Of a stretch of 64,000 nt of DNA, positions 1-9,904 are shown one piece after another (within the stretch, counting starts at the first letter, position 1; the number at the start of each line of letters is the position of its first letter). This DNA is from Vulcanimicrobiota bacterium. Its GTDB lineage: Bacteria > Vulcanimicrobiota > Vulcanimicrobiia > Vulcanimicrobiales > Vulcanimicrobiaceae. The translations under genes were made by a program, and so were the position numbers. Where the stretch lies: contig PLJL01000004.1 of NCBI GenBank assembly GCA_003140215.1, positions 756,661 through 820,660 on the forward strand, read 5' to 3'. Below the pieces are notes generated by a model. It was not told where the DNA came from. It was given only the letters and a program-made list of their open reading frames with translations, and searched no databases.

Positions 1-1
1 G

Positions 2-781
2 GGGAGCGCGTCGACGCTCGACGTCACGCGCGACGTACCGTCCGGCGGCCTCGACCGGGTGACGTTGATCGGCTCGCTGGCAGCCGGGGCCGATGCGGAG
101 CACCTCGACATCGCGGTGCCCTGGCCGCCGCGGTACGCGGCCGCCGCCGCAACGCGCGCGCTGACGCGCGCCGGTTTCCGGGTGTTGCCCGACCTCAGCG
201 CCGCGCCGCCGGCCGCGGCACCGGGCAACGACCGCATCGTCTGGACGCACAACTCGGCGCCGCTCTCCGATTTGCTCGGCGACCTGTGGCAGCCCAGCGA
301 CAACATCCTGGCCGAGCAGTTGTTGCGCGCGCTGGGCGCCCCCGACGGTGCGCGCCAAGGTCCCAGCGCGGCGGGGATCGCGTGGGAGAAGACGTGGTTG
401 AAAAAGCTCGGCATCGACGCCGAGACGGTCGCGCTCGAGGACGGCAGCGGCTTGTCGGTCTACGACCGCATCACGCCGCACGATCTCGTCACCATCCTCA
501 AGTACGACTGGGATGGTGCCAACCGCGACGTGGTGCTCGACGATCTTCCGCTCGCCGGCGTGCGCGGCACCCTCAAAGCGTCGTTCACCGGGACCGCGGC
601 GGAGCAGCACGTGTTCGCCAAGACCGGGACGCTCGCGCACGCCAGCGCGCTCGCCGGCTACGCCGCCAACGCCAAGCACGGTGCGGTGATCTTCGCGTTC
701 ACGGTCGACGACTGGATCGGCGAAGCGGCGGCGCTGCGCGAACTGCGCGGCCGCGTGCTGTCGCACTTCGTCGAGGACTGA
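2..781 (+). CDS. dacB: D-alanyl-D-alanine carboxypeptidase/endopeptidase, PBP4 type (C-terminal part)
   Basis: The gene enters from the left edge, so its N-terminus and first catalytic motif (SxxK) are missing. The visible part carries the other two motifs of the S13 penicillin-binding protein family: SDN in QPSDNILAEQLLRAL and KTG in FAKTGTLAHASAL. Proteins of this family act in the periplasm and trim or cleave D-Ala peptide bonds in peptidoglycan. The stretch GSGLSVYDRITPHDLV, just before the KTG region, is also typical of PBP4. The first internal GTG (59) is not the true start because the frame is open to the edge. The stop codon abuts a palindromic repeat. The family is clear; the choice between carboxypeptidase and endopeptidase activity is not. 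Confidence 0.85.
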   Translation, partial: GSASTLDVTRDVPSGGLDRVTLIGSLAAGADAEHLDIAVPWPPRYAAAAATRALTRAGFRVLPDLSAAPPAAAPGNDRIVWTHNSAPLSDLLGDLWQPSDNILAEQLLRALGAPDGARQGPSAAGIAWEKTWLKKLGIDAETVALEDGSGLSVYDRITPHDLVTILKYDWDGANRDVVLDDLPLAGVRGTLKASFTGTAAEQHVFAKTGTLAHASALAGYAANAKHGAVIFAFTVDDWIGEAAALRELRGRVLSHFVED

Positions 782-943
782 GTGTGCCGAACCAGAAGTT
801 CGCGCACAAAATCTCACTCGGCTTTTCACCCGGCTCTTCGTCGTTCTTCGGTCACAACGCTACGGCGTTGCTCCCTCATCACTCCTCGATCCGAGCAAAA
901 ATCCTTCGCGATCTTTTGCACGGAACTTCTGGTTCAGCACACT
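781..943. repeat. Palindromic intergenic element E1 (163 bp)
   Basis: The arms at 781-801 and 923-943 are inverted repeats of 21 bp with one mismatch; the core of the arm reads GAACCAGAAGTTC. The element fills the whole gap between the PBP4 stop codon and the next ATG, leaving only 5 bp. The central part, read on the minus strand, holds a GTAGCG...GACCGAAG...CGAAG pattern that recurs in the elements at 30254-30395 and 57428-57578. No transposase lies nearby. It could be a MITE/REP-like element or a structured RNA. Confidence 0.7.
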
Positions 944-948
944 AGCCC

Positions 949-1944
949 ATGCTCGGCGCGCACTTCGAAGCCGAGATTCGCGAGCAGCCCGAGGTGTGGC
1001 GCCGCCTCGCCGCATCCGACGGCGCGCAGCGCCTCGCCGCGGCGGTCGCCGGGCGGGACGTGCTGTTCGTCGGCAGCGGCAGCTCGCTGTTCGTGGGGAT
1101 GCTCGGCGCGCTCGCCTTTCGGCGGCGCGGGATTCGCGCCGCGGCGCTGGCCGCGACCGAAGCGCGCTTCGACCGCAACGCCTACCGCGACGCGTGCGTG
1201 GTCGCGCTGTCGCAGAGCGGCCGTTCGACCGACCTGCTCGACGCGATCGAGCTGCTCGCCCCGGCGCGGCTCGTCGCGCTGACCAACGATGCCGCCGCGC
1301 CGCTGGCCCAGCGGGCCGCGGTGACGATCGATTGCCTGGCCGGACCCGAGCTGGCCGTTCCGGCGAGCAAGAGCGTAACCTCGATGGCGGCGCTCCTGTT
1401 GTGGGCCGCGGCGTTGTGCGGCGGCGCCCACAACCGGACCGCGGCGACGTTGCTGGAAACGGCTGCGGAGGTGCGCGCATGGCTCGCCGGCGACGGCGGC
1501 GGTGTCGTCGAAGCCGCCGCCCGGCGCATCGCGCGCTGCCGCAGCGTCGCGGTGGTTGCGGCCGGCTACGGCGTCCCGGTCGCTTACGAGCTCGCGCTCA
1601 AGATCAAGGAAGCCAGCTACGTTCACGCCGAGGGCTTCCCGGCCGGCGAGTTCCGGCACGGCAGCTCGGCGATGCTCGACGCGTCGACCGCGATCGTCGG
1701 CATCGTGGACGAAGCCTCGCGCGACATCGTCGAGCGCCCGCTCGCCGCAGCGGGCGCGGCCGGAGCGCAGCGCTACGTCGTCGGCGCGCCCAGCGGCGAC
1801 GTCACGTTGCTGGGTCCCGTCACGGGCGAAGCCTTCAACACGCTGGCCTGGCTGGTCGTCGGACAATACCTCGCCCTGAGCATCGGGCGCGCGAATGCCG
1901 TCGACTCCGACGCGCCGCGCGGTTTGCGCAAGTGGCTCCGGTGA
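949..1944 (+). CDS. SIS-domain sugar-phosphate isomerase/deaminase-like protein
   Basis: At 331 residues this is two tandem SIS (sugar isomerase) domains without the glutaminase domain of GlmS. The first has FVGSGSSLF and SQSGRSTDLLDAI, the phosphosugar-binding loops. The second has the signature region KIKEASYVHAEGFPAGEFRHG, which matches the GlmS/FrlB/AgaS group and contains the residues that in GlmS surround the active site. Likely substrates are aminosugar or fructosamine phosphates, in the cytoplasm. The ATG at 949 is used because the palindromic element fills the space upstream, so no good ribosome-binding site is visible. The stop overlaps the next start (GTGA). Exact substrate unknown. 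Confidence 0.75.
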   Translation: MLGAHFEAEIREQPEVWRRLAASDGAQRLAAAVAGRDVLFVGSGSSLFVGMLGALAFRRRGIRAAALAATEARFDRNAYRDACVVALSQSGRSTDLLDAIELLAPARLVALTNDAAAPLAQRAAVTIDCLAGPELAVPASKSVTSMAALLLWAAALCGGAHNRTAATLLETAAEVRAWLAGDGGGVVEAAARRIARCRSVAVVAAGYGVPVAYELALKIKEASYVHAEGFPAGEFRHGSSAMLDASTAIVGIVDEASRDIVERPLAAAGAAGAQRYVVGAPSGDVTLLGPVTGEAFNTLAWLVVGQYLALSIGRANAVDSDAPRGLRKWLR

Positions 1945-3464
1945 ACGGCCTGCGCGCGCCGTTCGCTGCGCTCGTCCTCGTAGCGACGGCGCAGAGTCCC
2001 GCGCCGTACTCGTGGCCGGTGCCGTTGGCGACGAGCGCGCCGGCGCCGCAGCCCACCGAGCTGTGGAGCGGTGCGCCCGCGGCGTCGTTCGCGCTCGACG
2101 TGCGACCGCTCGGCGTCAGCCCCGACGGCGAGGCGCGAGCGCTGGTGCGCGTCGTCTTGCGCGACGCCGGCGGCAACGTCGTGCGGATCAGGCGCGGCGC
2201 CGACTTCGACTTCTTCGCGACCCCCGGGACCGCGCAGTGGCAGACCCGGCTGCGCTTCGGCGGGCCGGCCGCGATCGTCGCGGTTCGCGACGACGGCCCC
2301 GTCGCGGTGCGCGTGGTCTGCAATCGGCCCGCCGGTCTGGGCGAGCAGCGCGCCGCATTCGACTCGCGCGGCTGGCGCGTTGCGCGCGTCGTTGCCGCCG
2401 CCGTGGGGCCGCATCTCGTGCGCATCGGCTGGTTTCCGCGAGCGCGCACCGGCGCGGTGCGCGTGTATCGCGTGGATGCGCGCGGGCGCCGCACGCTCGC
2501 CGCGATGCTCGCGGCGCCGGCGTCATCGTGGGACGATCGCGTGGTAGAGCCCGGGCGCGTCGCCCGCTATGCCGTTGTCCGCCCGCGCAGTGCGCCGGCG
2601 CTGGTGCACGCCGATGTGCCGCCGGAGTTGCCGCCGAGCTCGGTCGACGCGCTGCGCGGCAAGTCGGCGTGGCTCGCGTTTTCGGGCGATCCGCTCGACG
2701 ACGAGTCGTATGCGAAGCTCGACGTCGACGCGATCGTCGGGGCGGCCGTGCACGCCGGGCTACGCTCGATCGAGCTGCGGTTGGCGTACGGCGCCTTCGA
2801 CGAAGTGACGCCCGAGTCGAAAGCGACGATCGACCGGTTGATCGACGGCCTCGTCGCGCACCACGTCGCGGTCATCGGGTGGACGGTCCCGCGCACGCCG
2901 TCCTTCGAAGATCTGGCGCGCGACGCGCAGGTAGCGGCGTACCGCACGCCGGGCGGCAGCGCGATCAGCGGGCTCGCGGTCGATCTCGAGCGCGGCGGCG
3001 AGTTTCTCGGCAACGGTCCACTCGGCTACGCCGCGCTGCGCGACTATCTCGGCGTGTTGCGTCGCGCGGTCGGTCCGCGCGTGCTGCTCGTCGCCACCGT
3101 CGAAGACCCGTACCTCGAGCATCTCGATGCCGCGAAATTCCCCTACGCGGCGATCGCGCGCGACGCCGACGTGCTGCAGCCGATGACGTACTGGCGCATG
3201 CTCGGCGCCGCGGACTCGCCCGCCGCGGTGCGCGCCGCCGTCGGCGAATCGATCGGCCTGGTCCGCCGCCTCGCCGGCCGCCCGATCCCGATCGACGTTG
3301 GAGCGCAGACGGGCGTCCTCTCCAAGCGCGGCGCGCCGTCGGGCGACGAGGTCGGCGCAGCGGTGGAGGCGAGCCGCCGTAGCGGCGCGATCGGGATCGC
3401 GTTCTACGATCTCACCGGCACCGGGCCCGAGCAGTGGGACGCCATCGCACGGGCGGCCTGGTGA
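1941..3464 (+). CDS. Hypothetical secreted protein, TIM-barrel-like C-terminal half
   Basis: I do not recognise a named family. The GTG at 1941 overlaps the previous stop and is followed by a short hydrophobic stretch (FAALVLVATAQS), suggesting an exported protein of 507 residues. Residues 30-190 look like beta-rich, fibronectin-like material. From about residue 235 the pattern resembles a glycosidase-like TIM barrel: SAWLAFSGDPLDD, then HAGLRSIELRLAYG, AISGLAVDLERGGEFLG, VLLVATVEDPYLEH, DVLQPMTYWRM and GIAFYDLTG near the C-terminus. Acidic residues at the ends of predicted strands (VDLE, TVED) would suit a hydrolase, but that is inference. Co-translation with the SIS protein suggests a shared role in sugar or envelope metabolism. 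Confidence 0.6.
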   Translation: MNGLRAPFAALVLVATAQSPAPYSWPVPLATSAPAPQPTELWSGAPAASFALDVRPLGVSPDGEARALVRVVLRDAGGNVVRIRRGADFDFFATPGTAQWQTRLRFGGPAAIVAVRDDGPVAVRVVCNRPAGLGEQRAAFDSRGWRVARVVAAAVGPHLVRIGWFPRARTGAVRVYRVDARGRRTLAAMLAAPASSWDDRVVEPGRVARYAVVRPRSAPALVHADVPPELPPSSVDALRGKSAWLAFSGDPLDDESYAKLDVDAIVGAAVHAGLRSIELRLAYGAFDEVTPESKATIDRLIDGLVAHHVAVIGWTVPRTPSFEDLARDAQVAAYRTPGGSAISGLAVDLERGGEFLGNGPLGYAALRDYLGVLRRAVGPRVLLVATVEDPYLEHLDAAKFPYAAIARDADVLQPMTYWRMLGAADSPAAVRAAVGESIGLVRRLAGRPIPIDVGAQTGVLSKRGAPSGDEVGAAVEASRRSGAIGIAFYDLTGTGPEQWDAIARAAW

Positions 3465-3510
3465 ACAACGTGGGCGGGAACGGCCCGAAACTGCGCCGTA
3501 ACGGCGTGGG

Positions 3511-5325
3511 GTGCCGGTTCCTTGCAAATATGCCGCATTGCTCGCGGACTGGCTCTGCGACCTCGGCTACACCCACTGCTTCTTCGTCGCCGGCGGCAAC
3601 ATCATGCATCTTCTGGATGCTGCTCGAACGCGCTTCACCTGCGTCGCGGTCGTGCACGAGGTTACTGCCGGAGTCGCGGTCGAGTACTTCAACGAGATTC
3701 GCGGCGCCCAAGGCGGCCGCGCGTTCGCCTTGGTCACCGCCGGTCCCGGCCTTACCAACATCGTCACGGCCTTGGCCGGAGCGTTCCTGGAGAGCCGCGA
3801 GCTCTTGGTGCTCGGTGGCCAGGTCAAGTCGACCGATCTCGCCGGCCCGACGTTGCGTCAGCGCGGGATCCAGGAGATCGACGGCATCGCGCTCGCGAAG
3901 CCGGTGACCGTCGTCGCCGAACGGATCGAACGCCCGGTGGACCGCGCGACGTTCACGCGACTCGTCGGACGCGGCGAACAAGCGCGAAAGGGACCGGTCT
4001 TTCTCGAGATCTGTCTCGATGCGCAAGGCGCCCCCGTCGATCGCAGCGACCTCGAACGCAACGACGCGCCGCGTCCGGCCGCCGTCAGCGCAGCCCAGGT
4101 GCGCCGGGCTCGGGACGCTGCGCCCGAGGTTGCCGCGCTGGTCCGGGACGCCGCGCGTCCGGTGTTCCTGCTGGGCGGAGGGTTCTCGCGCGCGGCCGCA
4201 TCGCGGCTGCGCGCCTCACTGCGCTCGATGGACGTCCCGGTGATGACGACGTGGAACGCCACCGATCGTGTCGACGCGCGCGATCCGCACTACGCGGGAC
4301 GGCCGAACACCTTCGGCCAGCGTTCTGCCAACGTGCTCATCGCGCAAGCCGATTGCATCGTCGCCGTAGGCACCCGGCTGGGGCTGCAGCAGACGGGGTT
4401 CAACCACGAGGCGTTCGCGCCGCTCGCCACGGTGGTGCAGGTCGACATCGACGAGGCCGAGCTGACGAAGGGTCATCCGAGGGTCGACGTCGCGGTGCCC
4501 GGCGATGCGGACGCGTTCATGGAGGCGCTCCTCGAGCGCGATCTGGGGACGCATGCCGAGTGGCTCGCGTTCTGTCGCTTCGTTCGCGCGCGTTTGCCGC
4601 TTGCCGACCCACACAATGTGCATGCCCCGGGATATCTCGATCCGTTCGAGTTCATGCAAACGCTGTCGCAGCTGTGCGACGAGCGTGACATCATCGTCCC
4701 GTGCTCGAGCGGCGGCGCCTTCACGACGGCGATGCAGGCGTTCGAGCAGCGCTTCGGTCAAGCTGTGGTGACCGACAAGGGCCTCGCCGCGATGGGCTAC
4801 GGGCTGCCCGGCGCGATTGGAGCAGCGTTTGCGGGCGGTGGCCGCCGCACGGTCCTGTGCGACGGCGACGGTGGTTTCAGCCAAAACCTCCAAGAGCTTG
4901 CCACCGTTGCCGTCAATCGTCTGCCGATCAAGATGTTTCTCATGAGCAACGAGGGCTACGCGTCGATCCGGATGACCCAGCGGAACTATTTCGACGGGTA
5001 CCTCGGCTGCGACGTGAAGAGCGGCCTCGGTTTCCCGAACTGGGAAACGCTGTTCCGCGCGTACGCGATGCCACTGGTCGTGTTGGGCACGGGCTGGGAG
5101 CACGACGACGAGATTCTCGATGCACTGCGATCCGACGGGCCGACAGGATTCCTCGTCCCGGTCGACCCGGAGCAAACGTACTATCCGAAGATCACCAGCC
5201 GCGTCACGGCGAGCGGCTCGATGGAGTCCGCGCCGCTTCACCTCATGAGTCCGCCGCTGGCGCCGGACGTCACTGCAGACGTGCTCCGGTACCTGGGCGC
5301 CCACGAGAGCACGATACCGTCGTGA
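3511..5325 (+). CDS. Thiamine-diphosphate-dependent enzyme, acetolactate-synthase-like
   Basis: The 604-residue protein has the three-domain layout of ThDP enzymes. The N-terminal Pyr domain includes the likely catalytic glutamate in [13 protein letters not shown] and [20 protein letters not shown]. The central domain lies at about 200-330. The C-terminal PP domain has [17 protein letters not shown], the GDG-N type ThDP/Mg motif, followed by [17 protein letters not shown]. It starts at GTG 3511. It opens the operon that continues with an aldolase, an SDR and a dehydroquinate-synthase-like cyclase. In such settings ThDP enzymes can transfer a two-carbon unit to a keto-sugar (as YerE does for yersiniose), so a carboligase acting on a nucleotide sugar is a reasonable guess. 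Acetolactate synthase proper is unlikely here. Confidence 0.8.
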   Translation: MPVPCKYAALLADWLCDLGYTHCFFVAGGNIMHLLDAARTRFTCVAVVHEVTAGVAVEYFNEIRGAQGGRAFALVTAGPGLTNIVTALAGAFLESRELLVLGGQVKSTDLAGPTLRQRGIQEIDGIALAKPVTVVAERIERPVDRATFTRLVGRGEQARKGPVFLEICLDAQGAPVDRSDLERNDAPRPAAVSAAQVRRARDAAPEVAALVRDAARPVFLLGGGFSRAAASRLRASLRSMDVPVMTTWNATDRVDARDPHYAGRPNTFGQRSANVLIAQADCIVAVGTRLGLQQTGFNHEAFAPLATVVQVDIDEAELTKGHPRVDVAVPGDADAFMEALLERDLGTHAEWLAFCRFVRARLPLADPHNVHAPGYLDPFEFMQTLSQLCDERDIIVPCSSGGAFTTAMQAFEQRFGQAVVTDKGLAAMGYGLPGAIGAAFAGGGRRTVLCDGDGGFSQNLQELATVAVNRLPIKMFLMSNEGYASIRMTQRNYFDGYLGCDVKSGLGFPNWETLFRAYAMPLVVLGTGWEHDDEILDALRSDGPTGFLVPVDPEQTYYPKITSRVTASGSMESAPLHLMSPPLAPDVTADVLRYLGAHESTIPS

Positions 5326-6125
5326 ACGAGACCGAGCGCCGGATGGTCGAGATCCTCGAGCAAGGCGCCGGCGCGTACGGATACGTCTCGGTCAAGGCCG
5401 AGTTCGAAGCCGAGGGGACGCGTCCCGACGAGCTGCTGCGGCTCGTCGAGATCGCGTCGCGCGCCGGCCTGCCGCTGACGGTCAAGATCGGCGGCTGCGA
5501 AGCGATGCGCGACCTCCTCGAGGCCAAGCAGATCGGCGTCCGTTACATCGTCGCTCCGATGGTCGAAACGCCGTACGCCCTTTCGAAATACATCGCCGCG
5601 AAGGAGACGGTATTCAACCCTGACGAGGCGCAGGATGCGGACTTCCTCTTCAACCTGGAGACGATCACCGGCTACCAGCATCGCGCCGCCCTGGTCGAGC
5701 TCGCCGCGGCGCGTCCCGGCGTCGACGGCATCGTGTTCGGCCGGGTCGACTTCGTCGGCTCGACCGGCGGCGACCGCATGACCATCAACGACGACGACGT
5801 CACGAACCACGTGCTCGAGACGGCGAAGCTGTGCCGCGCGGCCGGCCTCGACTTGGTCGTCGGCGGCGGCATCTCGCGCGATGCCGTTCCGGCGCTGCGG
5901 CGGGTTCGGAGCGAGCACTTGACGCGCTTCGAGACGCGCAAGGTGGTCTTCGGTGCGGCCGCCCTGGACGGCCCCGGGATCGAACAGGGTCTGCTCAACG
6001 CGGTGCACTTCGAATTGCTCTGGTTGATCAACAAGCGCGAGTACTATGGTGCGATCCACGGCGAGGACGCGCGGCGCATCGACATGCTGGAGAGCCGTTG
6101 GAACGTTCTGAAGCAACGGACGTAG
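5322..6125 (+). CDS. HpcH/HpaI-type aldolase/citrate-lyase family protein
   Basis: The 267-residue protein is a TIM-barrel aldolase of the HpcH/HpaI superfamily. [17 protein letters not shown] and [13 protein letters not shown] (metal/substrate-binding glutamate in the ME and LE motifs), [15 protein letters not shown] and [12 protein letters not shown] follow in family order. These enzymes form or split C-C bonds between pyruvate-type enolates and aldehydes with a divalent metal. GTG 5322 overlaps the stop of the ThDP gene, implying translational coupling. Together with that enzyme it could extend or branch a sugar chain; this is inferred from context. The C-terminal region ([20 protein letters not shown]) is not typical of catabolic HpcH enzymes. 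Confidence 0.75.
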   Translation: MNETERRMVEILEQGAGAYGYVSVKAEFEAEGTRPDELLRLVEIASRAGLPLTVKIGGCEAMRDLLEAKQIGVRYIVAPMVETPYALSKYIAAKETVFNPDEAQDADFLFNLETITGYQHRAALVELAAARPGVDGIVFGRVDFVGSTGGDRMTINDDDVTNHVLETAKLCRAAGLDLVVGGGISRDAVPALRRVRSEHLTRFETRKVVFGAAALDGPGIEQGLLNAVHFELLWLINKREYYGAIHGEDARRIDMLESRWNVLKQRT

Positions 6126-6799
6126 GGGCGGCGCCCGGATCGGTTTTCATCACCGGCGCGGCGCGCGGGCTCGGCGCGGCGATCGCGCGCCGCTTCCGCG
6201 CCGCGGGGCGCACGGTCGTCGCCCCGACGCGGGCCGAGCTCGACCTCGCCGACCCGGAGTCGGTGCGCCGCTTCATCGGGCGTCCCGATCTCGAGGCGGT
6301 GGATGTCTTGATCAACAACGCCGGCGAGAACGTGTTGGGGACGATCGAGGCTCTGCCCGAAGCGCAGCTGCGCCGGATGTTCGAGACCAACGTCCTGTCC
6401 GCGTGGTCGCTTACGCGGGCGTTGGGCGGGATGATGTGCGCGCGCGGGCGCGGGCACATCGTGAACATCGCCTCGGTCTACGGGATCAAGAGCCGCCGTG
6501 CCCGGGGCGCGTACACCGCGACCAAGGCTGCGCTCATCGGGTTCACGAAGTCGGCCGCCATCGAATTCGGTCCGCACAACGTCTTGGTCAACGCCGTCGC
6601 CCCAGGTTTCGTCGACACCGAGCTGACGCGCAGGAACAACACGCCGGAGCAGCTCGAAGCGCTGTGCGGGATGGTGCCGCTCGGGCGGCTGGCGCAGCCC
6701 GACGAGATCGCGCACCTGGTGTATTGGCTGTGCTCCGGGGAGAACACGTACGTCACGGGGCAGACCGTGGTGATCGACGGGGGATTCTTGGTTCAATGA
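6098..6799 (+). CDS. SDR-family oxidoreductase
   Basis: This classical short-chain dehydrogenase has about 233 residues. It shows the NAD(P) site [15 protein letters not shown], the NNAGEN loop, the catalytic Ser region NIASVYG and the YTATK active-site pair, and ends with [11 protein letters not shown], which is standard. No ATG is available upstream of the Rossmann motif. I chose TTG 6098, which lies 3 nt after GGAGAG and overlaps the aldolase gene by 28 bp. The gene ends in an ATGA overlap with the cyclase. FabG-like in sequence, it probably reduces a keto group in the sugar or cyclitol intermediate. Substrate unknown; the start is uncertain. Confidence 0.75.
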   Translation: MERSEATDVGAAPGSVFITGAARGLGAAIARRFRAAGRTVVAPTRAELDLADPESVRRFIGRPDLEAVDVLINNAGENVLGTIEALPEAQLRRMFETNVLSAWSLTRALGGMMCARGRGHIVNIASVYGIKSRRARGAYTATKAALIGFTKSAAIEFGPHNVLVNAVAPGFVDTELTRRNNTPEQLEALCGMVPLGRLAQPDEIAHLVYWLCSGENTYVTGQTVVIDGGFLVQ

Positions 6800-7878
6800 C
6801 GTCGACCGACGCGTTCATCGTCGCCTCCGCGCAGGGCGACTATCGGCTCGACTCGTTCGACCGCCTCGACGCCCTGCTGGCCGAAATCGCCCGGATCGAC
6901 GGCGCGATCGTGGTCGCGGACGAGCGCGTGGCCGAACTCTACCGCGACGCGTTTGCCGCGCTGGGCGACATCCCGGTTTACCGGCTGCCCGCGACCGAGC
7001 GCGAGAAGACCCTCGCCGGCGTCGAGCGCGTGATGCTATCGATGCAGGCGGCGGGTGCCGGCAAGCGCAGCGTCGTCGTCGGCATCGGCGGCGGGATCGT
7101 TCAAGACGTGGCGACCCTCGCTGCGCACCTCTGGTTTCGCGGTATCGAGTTCGTCTTCGTTCCCACGACGCTCTTGGCCATGGCCGACAGCTGCATCGGC
7201 GCCAAGAGTGCGGTGAACCTGGGAGCTTTCAAGAACCAGATCGGCACGTTTCACTCACCGTCCCGCGTGCTGATGTGCCACCGGTTCGTTGCCACGCTTT
7301 CGGACGACGACGTCCGGTCCGGCTATGGTGAGATGGTCAAGCTCGCGATCATCGACTCCGCGGCGCGGTTCGCCGAGCTCGAGCGCGACGTCGAGGCGGG
7401 CGGATTTCGCGGACCGCGTCTGGATCGGCACATCCGCGCCAGCCTCGAGACCAAGCGACGGATCATCGAGGTCGACGAGTACGAGCGCGATCTGCGCCGA
7501 GTGCTCAACTACGGTCACACCTTCGGCCACGCGCTGGAATCCGTCACCGACAACGCCGTACCGCACGGGTTGGCCGTCGCATGGGGCGTCGACGTCGCAA
7601 ACTTCATTGCCATGCGCAACGGGTACTTCGCCGAGGCCGGCTATGCGCAGGTACACCGCTTCCTGGCGGCAGCCTTCGCGCTGCGCCCAGCCGCCGCGTA
7701 CGGCGCCGCCGGACTGCTCAAGGCGATTCGGCGCGACAAGAAAGCCGCATCGGGAAGCGTCAATCTCATCCTGCCTTACGGCTGCGGCGACGTTCGCGTG
7801 GTTTCGACGGCGATCGATGCGAAGCTCGAAGCGCACATCGATGCGTACCTCCGCACCGGCGACATCTTTGCGCGCTGA
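6796..7878 (+). CDS. 3-dehydroquinate-synthase-like sugar-phosphate cyclase
   Basis: At 360 residues this has the full AroB/EVS fold. The NAD-binding glycine loop is GIGGGIVQDVATLAAHLWFRG. PTTLLAMADSCIGAKSAVN and GAFKNQIGTFH follow, then the metal ligands in GYGEMVKLAII (Glu), LNYGHTFGHALES (His) and the later PHGLAVAWG (His). DHQ synthase makes a carbocycle from DAHP; relatives close other C7-sugars (2-epi-5-epi-valiolone, aminoDHQ). The neighbours are sugar-modifying genes and no other shikimate gene is here, so a specialised cyclase for a carbasugar or branched sugar is more likely than housekeeping aroB. This is inferred from context; the active-site residues do not settle it by eye. Confidence 0.8.
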   Translation: MTSTDAFIVASAQGDYRLDSFDRLDALLAEIARIDGAIVVADERVAELYRDAFAALGDIPVYRLPATEREKTLAGVERVMLSMQAAGAGKRSVVVGIGGGIVQDVATLAAHLWFRGIEFVFVPTTLLAMADSCIGAKSAVNLGAFKNQIGTFHSPSRVLMCHRFVATLSDDDVRSGYGEMVKLAIIDSAARFAELERDVEAGGFRGPRLDRHIRASLETKRRIIEVDEYERDLRRVLNYGHTFGHALESVTDNAVPHGLAVAWGVDVANFIAMRNGYFAEAGYAQVHRFLAAAFALRPAAAYGAAGLLKAIRRDKKAASGSVNLILPYGCGDVRVVSTAIDAKLEAHIDAYLRTGDIFAR

Positions 7879-7879
7879 C

Positions 7880-8920
7880 ATGCCGGACCTCGCAACTCCC
7901 CGCCCGCGCAAGCTGATCTCCATCGTCACGCCGCTCTACAACGAGAGCGCGAACGTGGAGGAACTGGCGCGACGCCTGGGTGCCGTATTCGACCTGTGCG
8001 CGGAGCGCTACGACTTCGAGGTGATCGCGGTCGAGAACGGGTCGGCCGACGACACCTATGAGAAGCTCCTCGCCGTGCGCGCGCACGACCCGCGCTGGAA
8101 AGTCATCCAGCTTTCGCGCAACTTCCAGATGGAGGGCGGCATGACCGCGGGGCTGTCCGCGGCGCAGGGTGACGCAGCGGTGATCATGGCGGCCGACCTG
8201 CAAGACGCCCCCGAGCTCATCCCGCGCTTCATCGAGAAGTGGGAGGAGGGCTACGAGAACATCTATCAGGTAATCAGCCGGCGCCCTGACGAAAGCCGGT
8301 TCCGGCGCTTCGCCGCAGCGACGTTTTACCGCATCATCAACCGGGTCAGCGACACGCCGGTACCTCGGAATGCCAGCGACTTCCGGCTTGTCGACCGGCT
8401 CGTGTACCGCGCCTTCAACCGGCTCGGAGAGCGGAACCGCATGGTGAGAGCGATGTGGGGGTTCATCGGTTTTCGCTCGTGCGGCATCGAGGCCGAACGT
8501 GCGCCTCGGCACGGCGGCAGATCGAGTTACAACTTTCTTCTGTCCGTGTCGTTCGCGCTGCGGGGAATTCTGTCGTCGTCCAACGTTCCGCTCAAGATCA
8601 TCCCGTTCTTGGGGGCGGCGTGCGCGCTGCTGTCGTTCGTGATCCTGGTGGGCGTCGTCGCGCGCGCCTACCTCTACGGCGTGCCGTTCGATGGCTTCGG
8701 AACGATCACCGGGCTGATGCTGATGCTCTTCGGTTTCTTGTTCCTGCTGCTCGGACTCGTTAGCGAGTACATCGGCATGATCTACCACGAGACGCGCCAC
8801 CGTCCGTCGTTCATCGTGCGCTCGGCCCACGGCTTGGCGACGGAGGATTTGCTGGGGGAACCTTTAGGTGACGGCGCCGCGGTGCCAGCGCAGCGTTCGG
8901 TCGAGAGCGCCGGCGAGTGA
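7880..8920 (+). CDS. Family 2 glycosyltransferase, membrane-anchored (DPM1/ArnC-like)
   Basis: The N-terminal GT-A domain has SIVTPLYNESANVEELARRL, the nucleotide-binding VENGSADDTYEKL, and the DxD-like AADLQDAPELI. Two hydrophobic helices near residues 235-255 and 270-292 anchor it in the inner membrane, as in polyprenyl-phosphate glycosyltransferases. These enzymes usually load a sugar onto undecaprenyl phosphate. It follows the cyclase gene by 1 bp and ends the plus-strand operon. Its last 57 bp overlap the 3-prime end of the convergent epimerase gene. It is the best candidate to hand the operon's sugar product to the envelope. Confidence 0.85.
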   Translation: MPDLATPRPRKLISIVTPLYNESANVEELARRLGAVFDLCAERYDFEVIAVENGSADDTYEKLLAVRAHDPRWKVIQLSRNFQMEGGMTAGLSAAQGDAAVIMAADLQDAPELIPRFIEKWEEGYENIYQVISRRPDESRFRRFAAATFYRIINRVSDTPVPRNASDFRLVDRLVYRAFNRLGERNRMVRAMWGFIGFRSCGIEAERAPRHGGRSSYNFLLSVSFALRGILSSSNVPLKIIPFLGAACALLSFVILVGVVARAYLYGVPFDGFGTITGLMLMLFGFLFLLLGLVSEYIGMIYHETRHRPSFIVRSAHGLATEDLLGEPLGDGAAVPAQRSVESAGE

Positions 8921-9904
8921 GGTGCGTTCGCGCAGGCCGAGCTCCGCGCGTGCGCGTGCCGTCGACGGGACGTAGCGATGGGCCGGCCCCGATGCCTCCG
9001 CTGGGCCGCGGATCTCGATCTGCGGACTGCGGCCCGAGGCGCTGGCCACGGCTTGGGCGAGCTCGACGACCGATACGGCGTGTTCCGAACCGACGTTGTA
9101 GGCGCGACCTGCCGAACCTCGGGCCAGGATTCGCCACAGCCACCTCGTCAAGTCCGCGGCGTAGAGATAGGACCTGACCGCGTTTCCGCTGCCGCTCACC
9201 ACGATCGGCCCCGACCCGATTGCGTCGCGGATGAAGTTCCCGACGGCGAAGTGCGTGTCGATCGGAAGATACGGCCCCACGAAGGTGAAGAGGCGCGCGA
9301 CCTTCACGGCCGGCCCGCCTGACGCGGCTGCGATCGCGCCGAGCAGTTCGGCGCAGCGCTTCCCTTCGTGATAGGCCTCGCGCGGTTGGAGCGGATCCGG
9401 GCCGCCGCCGTATTCCTCGCCGACATGTGAGAGATCGGCCGGCTGGCGGCCGTAGACGGCACCCGAGCTGGTGAACAGAAATGGAATCGCGCCGCTGCGC
9501 GCCGCGACGGCGAGGGTCGCACGCTGACCGGCCACGATCGTGTCGATCATCTCGGCGGGCCGGTTCTCGTTGAGCGCCGCGCTGGCCGGCGTTGCGGCAT
9601 GCAAGACCGCGTCGTACGTTCCACGGTCGGGCGCCGCGTCGCGGACGTCACCGCGAATCAGCGTGACCCCCGGCGCGTTCGCGATGGCCGGCGAACGGCG
9701 CGCAAATGCGTCCGGGTCCCGGGTCAGCACGTCGAGGCGGATCGACGTCGCGAGATGGTTGTTTGCGTGCACGGCCGATGCCAGAAACCAGGTGCCGACG
9801 AACCCGGTTCCACCGGTGACGTAGAACCGCGTTCCGCGGAACACTGCGATGTCCGATTCGGCATCCTCGACGACCTCGTCCAGGTCGGAGGCGAGCGAGA
9901 TCAC
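8864..9904 (-). CDS. NAD-dependent epimerase/dehydratase (nucleotide-sugar SDR)
   Basis: This 346-residue extended SDR has the glycine motif [34 protein letters not shown], the SSGAVYG active-site strand and the YHEGKRCAE stretch (YxxxK). [13 protein letters not shown] and [14 protein letters not shown] match dTDP/CDP-sugar dehydratases and CDP-paratose synthase-like reductases. GTG 9904 overlaps the RfbH stop codon on the same strand, so the two are co-translated. Acting after RfbH, it could reduce the 4-keto group of CDP-4-keto-3,6-dideoxyglucose, or it could be a 4,6-dehydratase. The sequence alone does not decide. Confidence 0.75.
   Translation of the reverse strand: MISLASDLDEVVEDAESDIAVFRGTRFYVTGGTGFVGTWFLASAVHANNHLATSIRLDVLTRDPDAFARRSPAIANAPGVTLIRGDVRDAAPDRGTYDAVLHAATPASAALNENRPAEMIDTIVAGQRATLAVAARSGAIPFLFTSSGAVYGRQPADLSHVGEEYGGGPDPLQPREAYHEGKRCAELLGAIAAASGGPAVKVARLFTFVGPYLPIDTHFAVGNFIRDAIGSGPIVVSGSGNAVRSYLYAADLTRWLWRILARGSAGRAYNVGSEHAVSVVELAQAVASASGRSPQIEIRGPAEASGPAHRYVPSTARARAELGLRERTSLAGALDRTLRWHRGAVT

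Noticed and set aside
3511..5325. Acetolactate synthase for branched-chain amino acids (ilvB)
   Set aside because: No small subunit or other ilv gene is near, and the gene is coupled to aldolase, SDR and cyclase genes of a sugar cluster.
6796..7878. Housekeeping aroB
   Set aside because: The fold is right, but no other shikimate gene is adjacent and the operon is for surface sugars; left as a cyclase without a symbol.
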